Notes: generated from the letters alone by a model not told the origin. A DNA stretch of 64,000 nucleotides from Diadophis punctatus similis (GCA_023053685.1 JALIGW010000013.1:14246001-14310000); one strand, 5' to 3'. Counted from the stretch's first letter, positions 34,682 through 45,530 are shown. Numbers and translations are program-made.

Positions 34682-35079
34682 CATTGAGAATAGGCTCCCC
34701 CTGTTCCTCTGGCTTGCTCATGTCAGCCTCTGGAGGCTCTGGAGTCGGAACAGACCTCCCAAATGGCCTGGGCTGGATCCCTGCCTCTGGCACCGAGCCA
34801 TCTCCAGACTCCAGGCCTGGCCCATGGTTCTCCCCAGCCTCCTCGCTGTCCAACTCTGCTGCCAGCTCTGCAGGCTGCTGGCGGACAACAACAAATGGTA
34901 TGTATGTGTTTGCTTGTGTGTATGCTTTTTTTTAAAAGTCTGGATGGGGTTCTTTGCTAATTCATAAATCATAAATTATAGAAGATGGTAGCAGAAGAAG
35001 GTTTTAATCTTTTTAGGCTGCAGGCAAGAAACCAATGGGAGAAAGTAACTAAGTAACCAGGGTGGACAATAGTGATTAA

Positions 35080-36400
35080 ACATAAGGGGAAACAAAAACT
35101 AGAGCATCTCTGGATGATCCAGTTAAGGACCTCTAGCTACAGAGAGCTCACCATTTCATGTGGAAACTTGTTCTACTGGCTGGCAACTCATACAAATCAA
35201 GACATTCCTTTGATATCTATTGTTATGCCATTAATGCTAGTCCTGTCCTCTGGGACAATAGAAAACAAGTCCACTCCTTCATCTATGTAACAATCCTTCA
35301 GATATTTGAAGACTACTATTGATACACTTGTGCAATGCTTAAACAGTAGGGCTGGTTAAGTAAGTTAAATTCCAGCAAGAAAACAAGCTTGAGAGAATGA
35401 AGTGGGAGATGCCAGAGAGTTCATTATCTAAGCAGTTTCTCATCTGGATGAAACTCCCAGTATCTGAAGGGTCAGTAGATGCCCTAGCAATTTATTCCCA
35501 ACCTTTGGAAGGTCAATAGGAATCAGATGTTCTTCTCCTCTGGAGGAAATAAAAACAAAAAGATTTTAAAAGAATTTTAATAAGGTGATGGCCTTATAAA
35601 AAGGTAGCTGTGGAACAAGGGGACTTTGAAGGTTCACCTTTGGCACCTGAGATCTTCCCATTATTTTGCCTGGCCAGATTAACAGTAAAATTTGCTGAGT
35701 ATGTAGCTGTCTAAATATAAATAATAAAATAAAATAAAATAATAAATAAAATAAAATAAAATAATGTGCATCTGTGAATCTATAAGTAGATGAAGTAATT
35801 GCATTTTTAGTAAGGAAAATTAATTTAACTTAATTCCTACATGGTATTTCTGGTTGCTGCGAGTCATTTCAGCCTTAGTGGGCAGTTAAAGTGCCTTAGG
35901 CACTGATATCATCCCTCATATATATTTTCTGTAGGTAAACAAAGCCAGATATTTTAATTACTTGTCATGAGGCTTGGTTTCTAGACCATTCACCATCTTT
36001 GGGGCCATTCTCTGAACCTGCTCCAATTTGTCACTATACTTCTTGAACAGTTACACCCAGAAGTAGACACAGTATTCCAAAACTACTGTTTCGGCTCATG
36101 TCCTAGCCATGCATCCAAAATGGCATTTGCCTCTTTTACAGCTTCATCACAATATGGGTTTATGTTTACCTTGTGGTTGCCATGATACCCTCATCCTTTT
36201 TACATGTGCCACTGCTTAGCAGGTCTCTCCCATCCAAAATTGTGGCTTTTGTTTTCTTATTCAGATGCAGAACTTTTCATATTGTCCTTGTGACTCTCCA
36301 TGCCTTTCTTTTGCTTTTCCAGATATTTGCATGTCTGAATGCCTTCACTTCTCCTTCCCACATTATTTCCTGTGGCACTAAATTATCACGTCACTGCTGT
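35080..36400 (-). mobile_element. Old CR1-like LINE pieces, minus strand
   Basis: Two blocks (about 35090-35400 and 35980-36400) resemble reversed CR1 3' sequence: GTTCTACTGGCTGGC, CTGGGACAATAGAAAACAAG, TTGAAGACTACTATTG, then TTCTCTGAACCTGCTCCAAT, CCAAAATGGCATTTGCCTCT and GCAGAACTTTTCATATTG. An (AAAATA)n run lies at 35716-35764. The coding parts are heavily decayed. The assignment is by recollection of the family only. Confidence 0.45.
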
Positions 36401-36607
36401 GTTTAGAGTGCTGAAGTATTCTAAACTACTGGGAACAGGCTCTTCTTTGGTTCATATCATCCCCTGTAGATCCATGGAAATTGTGTAACAAGAAAGAAAT
36501 GGTACCTCATATGCTTATAAATACACTTAAATAAAATTCCACGGCTGCAACCTAAAAATATTATTATTATTTTATTTGTCAAGCGAATATGATAGCAAGC
36601 AAAATAT

Positions 36608-36790
36608 AGAATGGAATGGAATGGAATGGAATAGAATAGAATAGAATAGAATAGAATAGAATAGAATAGAATAGAATAGAATAGAATAGAATAGAATAGA
36701 ATTCTTTGTTGGCCAAATATGATTGGACAAGGAATTTGTCTCTGGTGCATAAGCTCATAGTGTACTTATAAATAGTGAGTAATAGGTCAT
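36608..36790 (-). mobile_element. LINE 3' end with (GGAAT)n/(TAGAA)n tail
   Basis: A pentanucleotide array (GGAAT then TAGAA, 36608-36702) is followed by TTGTTGGCCAAATATGATTG, GGAATTTGTCTCTGGTGCAT and AAGCTCATAGTGTACTTATA, matching 7405-7480. The array is the reverse-complemented 3' tail of the LINE. Confidence 0.7.
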
Positions 36791-37446
36791 AGGTCATTGT
36801 TATAATATATATAACAAGCAAATAAATACATAAATAAATAAGGGAAGGAGGTTTTGCAATACTGTGAGCAGGGGAAGGAGAGCAAGAGGAGACTCCTTCA
36901 CCCAATTAAGGAAGAAACCAAATGGACACTCACTGGAGATGAAAGACTGGAATGGAATGTGATCTTCTGAAGAGAGAGGATAGTTCATTGATTTAAGAGG
37001 CCACCCTTGGATCAACTACAAGATTATAAAATAATGTGGAGAACGGTAGCACAAGACAAAATGGTTGCAGAGGCCATATGTTCAGCCACCAGCATGGAGA
37101 GATTGTGCCAGGCACTGAAGCCAATTGCTAATGAGACTACTACTGGGACAGAATCAAGCTGTTGATGATCTGCTCTGAAAAGCTTACAAAAGTGTCAGAA
37201 AGCAATAGTTTCAAAGCCAAGCTGGAAAAAAATAAGTGCAACATCCATTTGTAACGGGCTGAAGTAAGAGGCTGGCCATGTCATCCATTCCTGGCAATGG
37301 GTCAAATAGAAAGTATGGTTCTGCCCTATGTCTATTGCAGTCACTGAGCTACAGTGTAACTCTACGTGATGCCATAAAATGTATGTGGGTAGCCAAAGAA
37401 CAGAAAAGGATGGGGTTGAATGAAAAAGAGCTAAAAGAAAGGAATA
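36791..37446. other. Unassigned DNA, no gene seen
   Basis: Short frames only; no recognised motif. Confidence 0.4.
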
Positions 37447-38259
37447 CAGGTAGTCCTTGAGTTATGAAGGTAATTGGGATTGGAATTTCAGTTGGTAAGT
37501 AACGAGGTTGTAATGTCACATGACCGCATCACTTTGTGACAGCAATCCCTGCAGTCCCCCTTGCCTATATTAAATGCAGATTGTATAGGTCAGGGGTAGG
37601 CAAAGTTGGCTCTTCTATGACTCGTGGATTTCAACTCCCAGACTTACTGAGCTAATCATGCTAGCTCAGGAATTCTGGGAGTTGAAGTCCACAAGTCATA
37701 GAAGAGCCAACTTTGCCTACCCCTGGTATAGGTTGTTAAACAAGTACCTGCTTGCAAGTTCTTGCCAGCTTCCCACAATCAAAGTCAGTGGGGAGGCTGG
37801 CAAGAAGATGCAAGTCCCAGGAAGCTCATAAGTAGGCTAGCAGGCAGGTAAGTGGTACCTGCCAGCTGGGAGAGGGTGAGTGAGGCTGTGTGAGTAGTGG
37901 GGAAGGTGCAGCATGAGTGTGGCAGGGCTTGTGGAGGTTGTGTGAAGGTACACAAGTGGCTGGGGAGGCATGATGTGTATGGCATGAGGCACAGGAATGA
38001 GCATAGGTGGGGGCGGAGATTTAACTGAGCAACTTGCAACCTTCCCTGGCAGCAGCATTGGTTGTAGGAAGCTGGCATGAAAGTAAACCGCAATCATGTG
38101 ACCGTAGGACATTGCAACTGTCATACGTACTAGCAGTTTGCCAAAACCCAGATCATGATAATGTGACTGCAGGAGTGCTGGGATGACCCAAACTTTGACG
38201 GCCAGTCGAAACCAGCAATTGTTCAGTGCCATAAGAGACTATTAACCAAAGTTTACCTG
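37447..38259. mobile_element. Larger Tigger-like element interrupted by a hAT
   Basis: TA (37445-37446) precedes CAGGTAGTCCTTGAGTTATG; the right end AACCAAAGTTTACCTG is followed by TA (38260-38261). The interior is G-rich with GTGAGTGAGGCTGTGTGAG and differs from the 360-bp MITEs, so it may be another member or a composite. A hAT copy lies at 37591-37725. Confidence 0.55.
37591..37725. mobile_element. Short palindromic hAT (TSD gtataggt)
   Basis: GTATAGGT flanks it at 37583-37590 and 37726-37733. The ends CAGGGGTAGGCAAAGTTGGC and GCCAACTTTGCCTACCCCTG are perfectly inverted, and the inversion continues through CTCTTCTATGACT / AGTCATAGAAGAG and TCAACTCCCAGA / TCTGGGAGTTGA. At 135 bp the element is almost entirely a fold-back. 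Confidence 0.93.
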
Positions 38260-38261
38260 TA

Positions 38262-39020
38262 TTCAAGAATAGGAATGGGTGAGAATTTGTTTATGCGTTT
38301 AGGTTTTTTTTTTTTAATACTTATGCACACCTATTTACACATGGTAGAATTTGTGTTATTTTGCTTCTAGTAAAACTAACTGTTGTTTAGAACAAAATAA
38401 TACCAGGAGCTGAAATTGTCACTCATTTTGACAGCTGCTGTCTTTTACATCATTCCACATGTCTGTTATTTTTACTTTTGTTCACTTGACACAGTGGAGT
38501 GATTTGGAGTGCTTTATACATACCTTTTTCCTCTTTCATCTCCTAAATTGAAAATAATTTGATGTGATGTTCCTTTTAGACTCTCAAAGCTCTTCAAAAT
38601 CAGAGATGTTAAGAATACACGATACCCACACTTACTGCATGCATGATATGTGTGTGTGTATGTGTATGTGTATACATACCCATGTATATATGCATATGTA
38701 TATACACACATACACACAAGCACACACATTCTTTATGAAATATTATAAACTAATTTAAAAAAATATTTGTGTGCTTTGTTGGGTTTCTGAATATGTACAC
38801 AAAAGAACTGAGGCTTACTGATTTATTCTTCAACATTACAAGAATGTGGGAAGATGAAATTGGGAGAACCAGAAAAAAATATATGAAGTAATTTATTTAA
38901 AATAGAAATAACGTGCTCACTATCCAGAAGATCTTGGATAAAAAGAAACAGTAAAACCGTAAATGCAGATAAAATAAGAATGTTATTATTTATTTGGAAA
39001 ATTTATATAGTCCATAGTAT
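38262..39020. other. Unassigned AT-rich DNA with TG/CA repeat
   Basis: An imperfect TGTGTGTATG / CACATACACAC tract lies at 38646-38728. No genes. Confidence 0.5.
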
Positions 39021-39026
39021 ATATTT

Positions 39027-39113
<87 letters not shown>

Positions 39114-39117
39114 TTTT
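39021..39117. repeat. (ATTT)n microsatellite
   Basis: About 24 TTTA units, possibly the antisense tail of the decayed LINE that follows. Confidence 0.97.
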
Positions 39118-39700
39118 GCTTCAAAGCAACTCTGTATAGGACTTTGAGTGGTGTACAAAGTTAAAAATACAGCAAAATAACATAAAAAACAGAAGAGCAG
39201 AATTCATTAAAAACAATAAAAACCATTATAAACCATCAAAACAATGAGTGAGAGAGCACACTCTGTTCACTAACAATGAACTAAGAGCTAACTTTGCAAT
39301 TGTCCAGGCCATAAGGCAAAGCAGGCTGTTCCAGAGGTCAGCAAGGTCAAGACCAATCTGACCTCAAGGGGAATAAAATTTCAAAAAGTAGAAAAGACTG
39401 TCTTTCTGCATCCCATCAGATGACATTCCAGACCTGAAGTAGATAGATAGATGTGATTGAGTAGATGTAAATTGGATCCCTCAAATATCCTGGCCCTGTG
39501 CCATGTAGGGTTTTATAAACCATTACCAGTGCCTTGAATAGAACCCAGAAGCAAACTAATAATCAATGATTTCATACAGGAAATGTATAATGTATGCTGC
39601 CCTATCTGTCTTTGCTACTGCATTTTGCACCAGCTGAATCTTCCAAATACTCTTTAAGCCCAGACTCATGTAGAGCATATTGCAGTAAGCCATGTAGAGG
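39118..39700 (-). mobile_element. Decayed L2 LINE, minus strand
   Basis: TATCCTGGCCCTGTGCCATG, TAGGGTTTTATAAACCATTA, CCAGTGCCTTGAATAGAACC and TTTTGCACCAGCTGAATCTT follow the same order as the L2 antisense copies at 32.9 and 41.3 kb but are much more diverged. The coding frame is destroyed. Confidence 0.65.
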
Positions 39701-40910
39701 TGACCAGGGCAGAAGTGGTCCAAAAAAAGATACAATCAGCACACAACCCAAAGGTCCCTCTAGTCATGACTGCCCCTTGTTCATTGAACAGAAGTTGTGG
39801 ATTCAGAAAGACCCCCTCCCCCAGACTGACCTTGACATGTATAAATAGTTATCATAGTAACACAGTTGGACAAAAATCATGTGAATGCTGAGTTCTGAAG
39901 GTAGCCCTTAAAAGCTATGATTTAACCCTGTGTCAAAAGACAGCAGCCATGACAGTCTGGCCTCCAGGGAAAAGAATTCTGAAACTAAGGAGTCACAACC
40001 AAAAAAATAGGCAATAATTAATTGTCAGATATGATTCTAGCTCTTGATTTGGATGCATGTCTGTTCAGAAGGAAAATCACATGTGTTCAATTTTCAGCCT
40101 CAATTTTTTCCCCACACAAATGAGTCTCTTTGGGTCTTACTCAGTATTTTGTCTTATCACTTGTCAGTTTGCCTTCTACATTCTTGGGCAGCATTGTTCA
40201 TTGCATTTTCAGGCAATGGAATAACAATCCTTCAGCACTAGATTTTTAGTTATTAATTTATAGTTGAGATTTCAGATGTGCAGCTCATTCCACAGTGAGA
40301 ACAGCCATACACATTTTTGTTGCATTAATTCCTAATATTAGTATAGAGCCAAGATAGTAGGTAAATATGTTGACTTTTCCATCCAATTCCAGTTCACAAT
40401 GGGAGTGGCGGCTAGGGTGGGGGCTGCATGGGATGGGGACAGCGCAGGGCTTGTCTCAGAGGAATGGGGCAAGAAAACAGTCTGATTTGTGATCTTAGCT
40501 TTAGAATCTGAGACGGTGGAGCTGTGTTTTTACGAAAGCAAAACTGGTTCTCAGTGAGGGTCTTAAAATGTGTACAAGATCCAGCAAATGTATTAGCAAT
40601 TGATCAAGGAGTGGGCTCCTTGCTGTTCCACCAGATTATTAACAGCCCCAGTTGTCTTGGGTGCTGACCTGGGCCTGCCAAGAAAACCTTTCTGGATCTC
40701 TAAAGCAAACTCTCTTCATAAATATAATACCACTAAACTAACATTTGCTTCTTAATTGCAGATTGCAAATGTAACTAGGTTACGTTTGAGCATATGTTAC
40801 TTTTAGCAGAAGGATGGTAATACAGCCAGCCAAACATACCACCTGAACCAGTGCTAGTTTGGTTATTTGAACAACCAAAATATGCAGATTATTCCAAAAG
40901 TGATCCTCTT
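39701..40910. other. Unassigned DNA, no gene seen
   Basis: No supported features. Confidence 0.4.
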
Positions 40911-41570
40911 TAATTTAATTTAATTTAATAGATTTATTGGCCGCCCAACTCCCGGGGGACTCTGGGCGGCTCACAGCATGTCAAATCCATTACAAATAAA
41001 AACATATAACAGTTAAAAAGATATAAAAATTAAAAATCTCCAACATTCATAAAAAGGGGGGGAGACCCAAGTATAATCTGCTCGGTCTCACTTTAACCCG
41101 CCTGCCGGAAGAGCCAAGTTTTTATTGCTTTACGGAAGGCCAGCAGGGTGGGGGTGGCCCTGATCTCCGGAGGGAGTTGGTTCCACAGGGAGGGAGCTCC
41201 CACAGAGAAGGCTCTCCCCCTAGGCCCCACCAACCGGCATTGCTTGGTCGATGGGACCTGGAGGAGACCAACTCTGTGGGACCTAACCGGTCGTAGGGAG
41301 GTATGCGGCAGGATGCGGTCCCGAAGGTAGCCTGGCCCTGAGCCATGTAGGGCTTTAAAGGTCAAAACCAACACCTTAAATTGGATCCGGAGACTAATGG
41401 GCAGCCAATGCAGCTGGCGGAGGATAGGTGTTACGTGGGTGTACCTAGGCACACCCACCACAGTTCGCGCAGCTGCATTTTTCACCAATTGCAGTCTCCG
41501 GATACTCTTCAAGGGTAGCCCCATGTAGAGCGTATTGCAGTAATCCAGCCGGGAGGTGATAAGGGCGTGG
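40911..41570 (-). mobile_element. L2 LINE 3' end, minus strand
   Basis: The left (TTTAA)n tail is followed by GGCCGCCCAACTCCCGGGGG and, on the minus strand, an ORF2 C-terminus. Sequence agreement with the 26.4-kb and 32.6-kb copies is clear. 5'-truncated near 41570. Confidence 0.85.
41093..41570 (-). pseudogene. L2 ORF2 C-terminal fragment, unbroken
   Basis: On the minus strand about 155 codons are open: CNTLYMGLPLKSIRRLQLVKN, AAARTVVGVPRYTHVTPILR, LHWLPISLRIQFKVLVLTFK, GSGPGYLRDRILPH, RAFSVGAPSLWNQLPPEIRA, KTWLF. This is the domain after the reverse-transcriptase palm of L2 elements. The upstream catalytic residues are absent because of 5' truncation. The lack of stops or frameshifts suggests a relatively recent insertion. 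The open frame continues a little past the truncation point into flanking DNA, which is chance. Confidence 0.85.
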
Positions 41571-42397
41571 GTGAAATGACAAATGATGAGCAGAATATTG
41601 CTCTCCATGGTAGGGAGGGGACATAGAAGTCCTATACAATGAACTAATGAGACTACCAATCCCACGACTCATTTTTCTTGTATTAATTTATTAAAATCTA
41701 TTGTCTGGCAACATGTTCACCACTAAATGGTTGTTTTCACCAACTGTTGGAGAAAAATATCCATTGATGCATTAATTTCTTATGAAGTTTACGATCTTTT
41801 TTTTAACTGTTGGAAATCCATCCTACATGGCATAACTGATGGCTGCCTGGGTATATTGGCAGCATCTTTTACATGAAGAATTAACTTCACGTTAACAAGA
41901 GAAACATAGACTTCAAAATAAATGTGCACTAAGAAAGAATACCGAAGAAAAATAATGCAATTTGCAATGCAACTTCAAACAGGTATTTTGAATTTTGGCA
42001 ATTTTGTAAGTAGAAGTGAAAGCTTGCAAGCCCCTGCCCCTTTCATCTCATTTCACTGAGGGCCATTGGATGCAGTGGGTGAAGCAATGGTTTGCTTTTT
42101 ATGTGGAGGAAGTGTTCTTGTAAGTACTTTAGTGCCAAGTTATCTTTTTGGTAACTAGGGTAGTGACCAACAATCAAGTGTTCTATGACAGACATGACTT
42201 TAATTTGCTAATACTTGGGCTACTACATTTTATTAGCAGTTGCAGTCTCCAAGTAGCCTTCCAAGGCAGGACCATGGAGTAAATACAAATGGGTGGTGAT
42301 TGGAGCATATGTCACTGTGATAATGGCCACCTGTTGCAAGTAGAGTTGTACTTGGTGTATTCCTTTGCATTCCTTCTTAAAAGTTATGTCAGTATCC
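41571..42397. other. Unassigned DNA; weak antisense L2 trace
   Basis: TTATTAGCAGTTGCAGTCTC and CTTCCAAGGCAGGACCATGG (42230-42280) look like a short antisense L2 piece. Nothing else was recognised. Confidence 0.4.
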
Positions 42398-42405
42398 CTC
42401 TATAG

Positions 42406-42717
42406 CAGAGGTGGGTTCCTGCCTCTGATTGCCGGTGCGGCTAATAACCGTTCTTCAGTGCAGAGCCGAAGACTCGCGGATCCAGAGCCATCCCCGGGCG
42501 CTTTCCCCGCCCGCATGGATGCCGCCAATTGCGTTCTTTTGCCCTCTGCGCATGTGCAAAGCGTTCCGCATGCGCAGAGGGCAAAAGAACGCAATTGGCG
42601 GCATCCATGCGGGCGGGGAAAGCGCCCGGGGACGGCTCTGGATCCGTGCGTCTTTGGCTCTGCGCCGAAGAACGGCTATTAGCCGCACCGGCAATCAGAG
42701 GCAGGAACCCACCTCTG
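42406..42717. mobile_element. Full-length fold-back hAT element (TSD ctctatag)
   Basis: CTCTATAG is repeated exactly at 42398-42405 and 42718-42725. The 312-bp element is a near-perfect palindrome centred near 42562. CAGAGGTGGGTTCCTGCCTC at the left mirrors GAGGCAGGAACCCACCTCTG at the right, and the mirror continues through ATTGCCGGTGCGGCTAAT, GGATCCAGAGCC and TTGCGTTCTTTTGCCCTCTG to the centre. Frames of about 100 codons on both strands are mirror artefacts. Confidence 0.95.
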
Positions 42718-42740
42718 CTCTATAGATCCTGACCCTAAAC

Positions 42741-42834
42741 CAGGGGTGGGCAAACTACAGCTCTTTGAGGACCTGTGGACTTCAACTCCCAGAATTCCTG
42801 AGCCAGCCATGCCCTAAACCCTTGCCTACCCCTG
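42741..42834. mobile_element. Internally deleted hAT (TSD ccctaaac)
   Basis: CCCTAAAC flanks it at 42733-42740 and 42835-42842. The left part CAGGGGTGGGCAAACTACAG and TTCAACTCCCAGAATTCCTG resembles the 37.6-kb element. The right end keeps only GCCTACCCCTG, preceded by an extra copy of the flanking CCCTAAACCCTTGC (42812-42825). Confidence 0.85.
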
Positions 42835-42842
42835 CCCTAAAC

Positions 42843-43570
42843 CCTTGCAGCCAGTCTTGGAGGATGCCATGATTCTTCCACTCCCCAGAGTCATCAACCA
42901 AAGCAACTACTGCTATTTCTATCCATGACAGAGTCTGAATCCAAACTGAAATGGATCTAAATAATTTGTTTCCTCAAGAGTGCTCTGTAGCTGATACCCC
43001 TGTGGTGCTTCAGGGCTAATGCCATTATTAAAGTTTAAATATCATGTTGACATCTCTACTATAGTTCAGGCAAATCTGGGGCATGTTCTTTGAAACATTT
43101 TTATGTGCTTCTGATTCACATAAAGGACATGTCTCACTGATAACACCTGAAAACCAGCTTCTCTTGGGTCCACTTTTTAAAATGTCATATGCAATTTCCA
43201 TTACATTAACATTCAACCAATCTAGCATTTTCTTATGAAACTCCACTGCAGTGTTTGATTTGTCTTGGAGTTTTCAGTTATCTACTACTGGCTTGATGCA
43301 ACATTTGTGGAGAAAGAGAGCTTCTCCCTAGCAGCTAATGAGCTCCTGAGGGTAAAGAGTGCAATGAAATTCAATTTTGATTTACTATGAAGAGGTCACT
43401 TTCTTTCCTTGGTGGAAAGTGAGTAGTGATTCAAGATGGAGAATTATGGTCATTTGTTTTAGAATTACCTGGAAATGTTCTAAGAAAAACAACAACATAT
43501 GGTGATTTCCTTTTCCTTTTTTTCCTTTTCCTTTCTTTCTTTCTTTCCTTTTTTCCCTACCTCCTAAAGT
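42843..43570. other. Unassigned DNA, no gene seen
   Basis: A (TTTCC)/(CTTT) pyrimidine-rich tract lies at 43500-43556. No supported gene. Confidence 0.45.
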
Positions 43571-43578
43571 GTTGGTAC

Positions 43579-43752
43579 CACTGTTCCCTCTAAGGTGCGC
43601 GGCTGTGCATGTCATGGGAGAACACCGCACGGAGGTTTCTAACTTCCGCCCGGCGTTTTCTAATTGCAGAGGCTGTGCGCACATGAAAGGGGGACGCCGC
43701 ACGGCAGTTTTTAACTGCTGTGCGCCGTTTTCTAATTTTACAGGTAACATTG
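43579..43752. mobile_element. hAT element (TSD gttggtac)
   Basis: GTTGGTAC flanks it at 43571-43578 and 43753-43760. The ends are CACTGTTCCCTCTAAG and AGGTAACATTG. The interior repeats CGTTTTCTAATT twice and has two GCCGCACGG-like segments, suggesting an internal duplication. Confidence 0.8.
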
Positions 43753-43772
43753 GTTGGTACATGGGTGTAAAT

Positions 43773-44094
43773 CAGGGGTGGGTTCCTCCTGGTTCAGACC
43801 GTTTTGCCCGAACCTGTACCGACCCTCTGGTGATGTCACGATGATGTCACGGTCCCAGTTTGGTCGGTGCCAGTCTGTGGGCGCCGCCATCTTTTTATTA
43901 TTATTATTAATTTTTCTTCTGAGCATGCACAGAAGCTGAGTTTCCGGCACTGTGCATGCGGTTGCCATCTTGTTTTTGGCTTTTGGTTTTTTTCTTGGAT
44001 TTTTTAGCACTGCGCATGCGCGCACCCACAAGGCGTGCCCATGCAGCACGGGAGAAAGTAAACTGGTAGTGAGGTAAGTTAGAACCCACCCCTG
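43773..44094 (+). mobile_element. hAT element (TSD gtgtaaat), GGGTTCC family
   Basis: GTGTAAAT flanks it at 43765-43772 and 44095-44102. The ends CAGGGGTGGGTTCC and AGAACCCACCCCTG are inverted. It has the same interior order as 19384-19751, including GGCGCCGCCATC, TTTCCGGCACTGTGC and GAGGTAAGTTAGAACCC. Confidence 0.93.
44011..44022. promoter_or_regulatory. Exact NRF1-consensus site in hAT element
   Basis: TGCGCATGCGCG fits YGCGCAYGCGCR. Confidence 0.45.
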
Positions 44095-44102
44095 GTGTAA
44101 AT

Positions 44103-45349
44103 GTACTTTCTATTTATTGCTATGCTTATAAAACTTATAAAATTCCTAGGTAGTATATTATTTTATAAAGGCATCTCAATCTAATTTTTCAATTCAAAAA
44201 AAAGGCAGGGATCATTTTGACTCTACTGTAATCAGATCTTTTGATCCTATTTATCTTTAATTAATTTTATTTATGTATCCATTTACATAATATGCATTAG
44301 ACATACTATGAAACAGGGGCGTAAACATTTCTTTATTACGGCAATTATCTTCATAATACAAACTGAACACCTGATTTTTAGTCATACTTTTCTGATCAAT
44401 ACTAGCCAAGGATGGGATCTACATATAACTCTACTCAGTGGCCAATGACAGTAATGTTATTGGTTATTCTGTAAATAAAACTATCAAAAGCTTTGTTATT
44501 TTTCTTAATTAAACCTTTATATGTCATATTTAAGTAGCTCCTTCAAAGATGTAACTATCCAAAATATATCTCCTTATAAACATCCTATAAGCTGTTTTGT
44601 GTGTATTTTTGAGCGCACAATGTTCAATTGTACCTGCTTCCATTTCTGTGTTGCATCAAACACCTTTTTGAGTGTGCCATTTGGTTTCACTGAAATCATG
44701 ACAGATTTTGTTTATTCCTAGCAAAGGAGTAGGATTGACTATTTCTGTTTCCTTGTCACTTGAAACATGAAAGTTGCTGCCTATATCACACTTAGTTCAG
44801 CTATGAAATGTGTGACAATTACTGTATATGCTATCTTTCTTAGCCTATTGATATATGCTTCCAATTTTCTATGTAGTAACATTATAGTTACCCTCAGTTT
44901 GAGCTTAAAATATCATTAATTAAACTGCTGATTGAAAAAAACGGCACTTTTACATTGTTGTTATCGTGTGGAGGGGAGGGGAGTGTATTTATGCAATTGT
45001 ATGGCAGTTGTGAAGGAATTGCATTTATCTGTTTTCCATGTTCTTTTCACTGTTCTCACAAATTTGAATTTTCTCACAGTTCTGTAGATTTGATCCTACA
45101 GAAGAGAAAGTCTGTTTCTTGCTGTTTCCTTCCCATCTGGTCTGTGAAATGTTTTCTTTTTTTTTCCTTTTTCTTCCTTCAAGCTACTCACGTGCATCTG
45201 CTAGATGCTTTCTGCTTGGTTTCTCAAAAATGTCCTTTTTGCATTTCATATATTTAAGATTGGTAGGCTTTTTTCCTACTTCTGTTAGTGAAGAAGATGG
45301 ATTAAAAGGGCCTCCATTTTGATGCTAGTAGCCACAGGCCACAGATCAA
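44103..45349. other. Unassigned AT-rich DNA, no gene seen
   Basis: Short frames in this stretch have no recognisable motif. Confidence 0.4.
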
Positions 45350-45530
45350 GCTGTGACTGGTCCAGAATTGAGTGGTGTGCATTTCAATTGCATAACACTA
45401 CTGCTGTGTGTGCTGCACTGGCTCCCATTTGCTTTCCGGGTGCAATTCAATATACTGGCTATCACTTTGAAAACTCTACATGGGCCAGGCTCAATATATG
45501 GCTGGGCCCCCAAGGGTGACAGGGCTGGGC
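45350..45530 (+). mobile_element. Decayed L2 ORF2 fragment
   Basis: TGCACTGGCTCCCATTTGC, TTCCGGGTGCAATTCAATAT and TGAAAACTCTACATGGGCCA match the LHWLP...FKVL...LYGxGP stretch of the L2 copies at 26.4 and 41.3 kb. Heavily diverged. A 165-codon minus-strand frame across it is a shadow. Confidence 0.6.

Larger units (their letters stand above)
34273..34893 (-). mobile_element. Solo LTR on the minus strand (TSD aatgg)
   Basis: AATGG flanks the element at 34268-34272 and 34894-34898, a 5-bp duplication typical of many LTR elements. Read on the minus strand it starts TGTTGTTGTCC and ends GGTCAGAACA. It has TTATATAAG as a TATA box (plus 34578-34586), and AATAAA (plus 34333-34338) about 245 nt downstream, the order expected of an LTR promoter and poly-A site. 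No internal region adjoins it. Confidence 0.8.

Noticed and set aside
34534..34972. Open frames of 65-133 codons on both strands
   Set aside because: They lie in the solo LTR and cross its boundary at 34893; no retroviral protein motifs.
42365..42732. Several frames of about 60-105 codons on both strands
   Set aside because: Caused by the fold-back element; the same peptide pieces appear on both strands.
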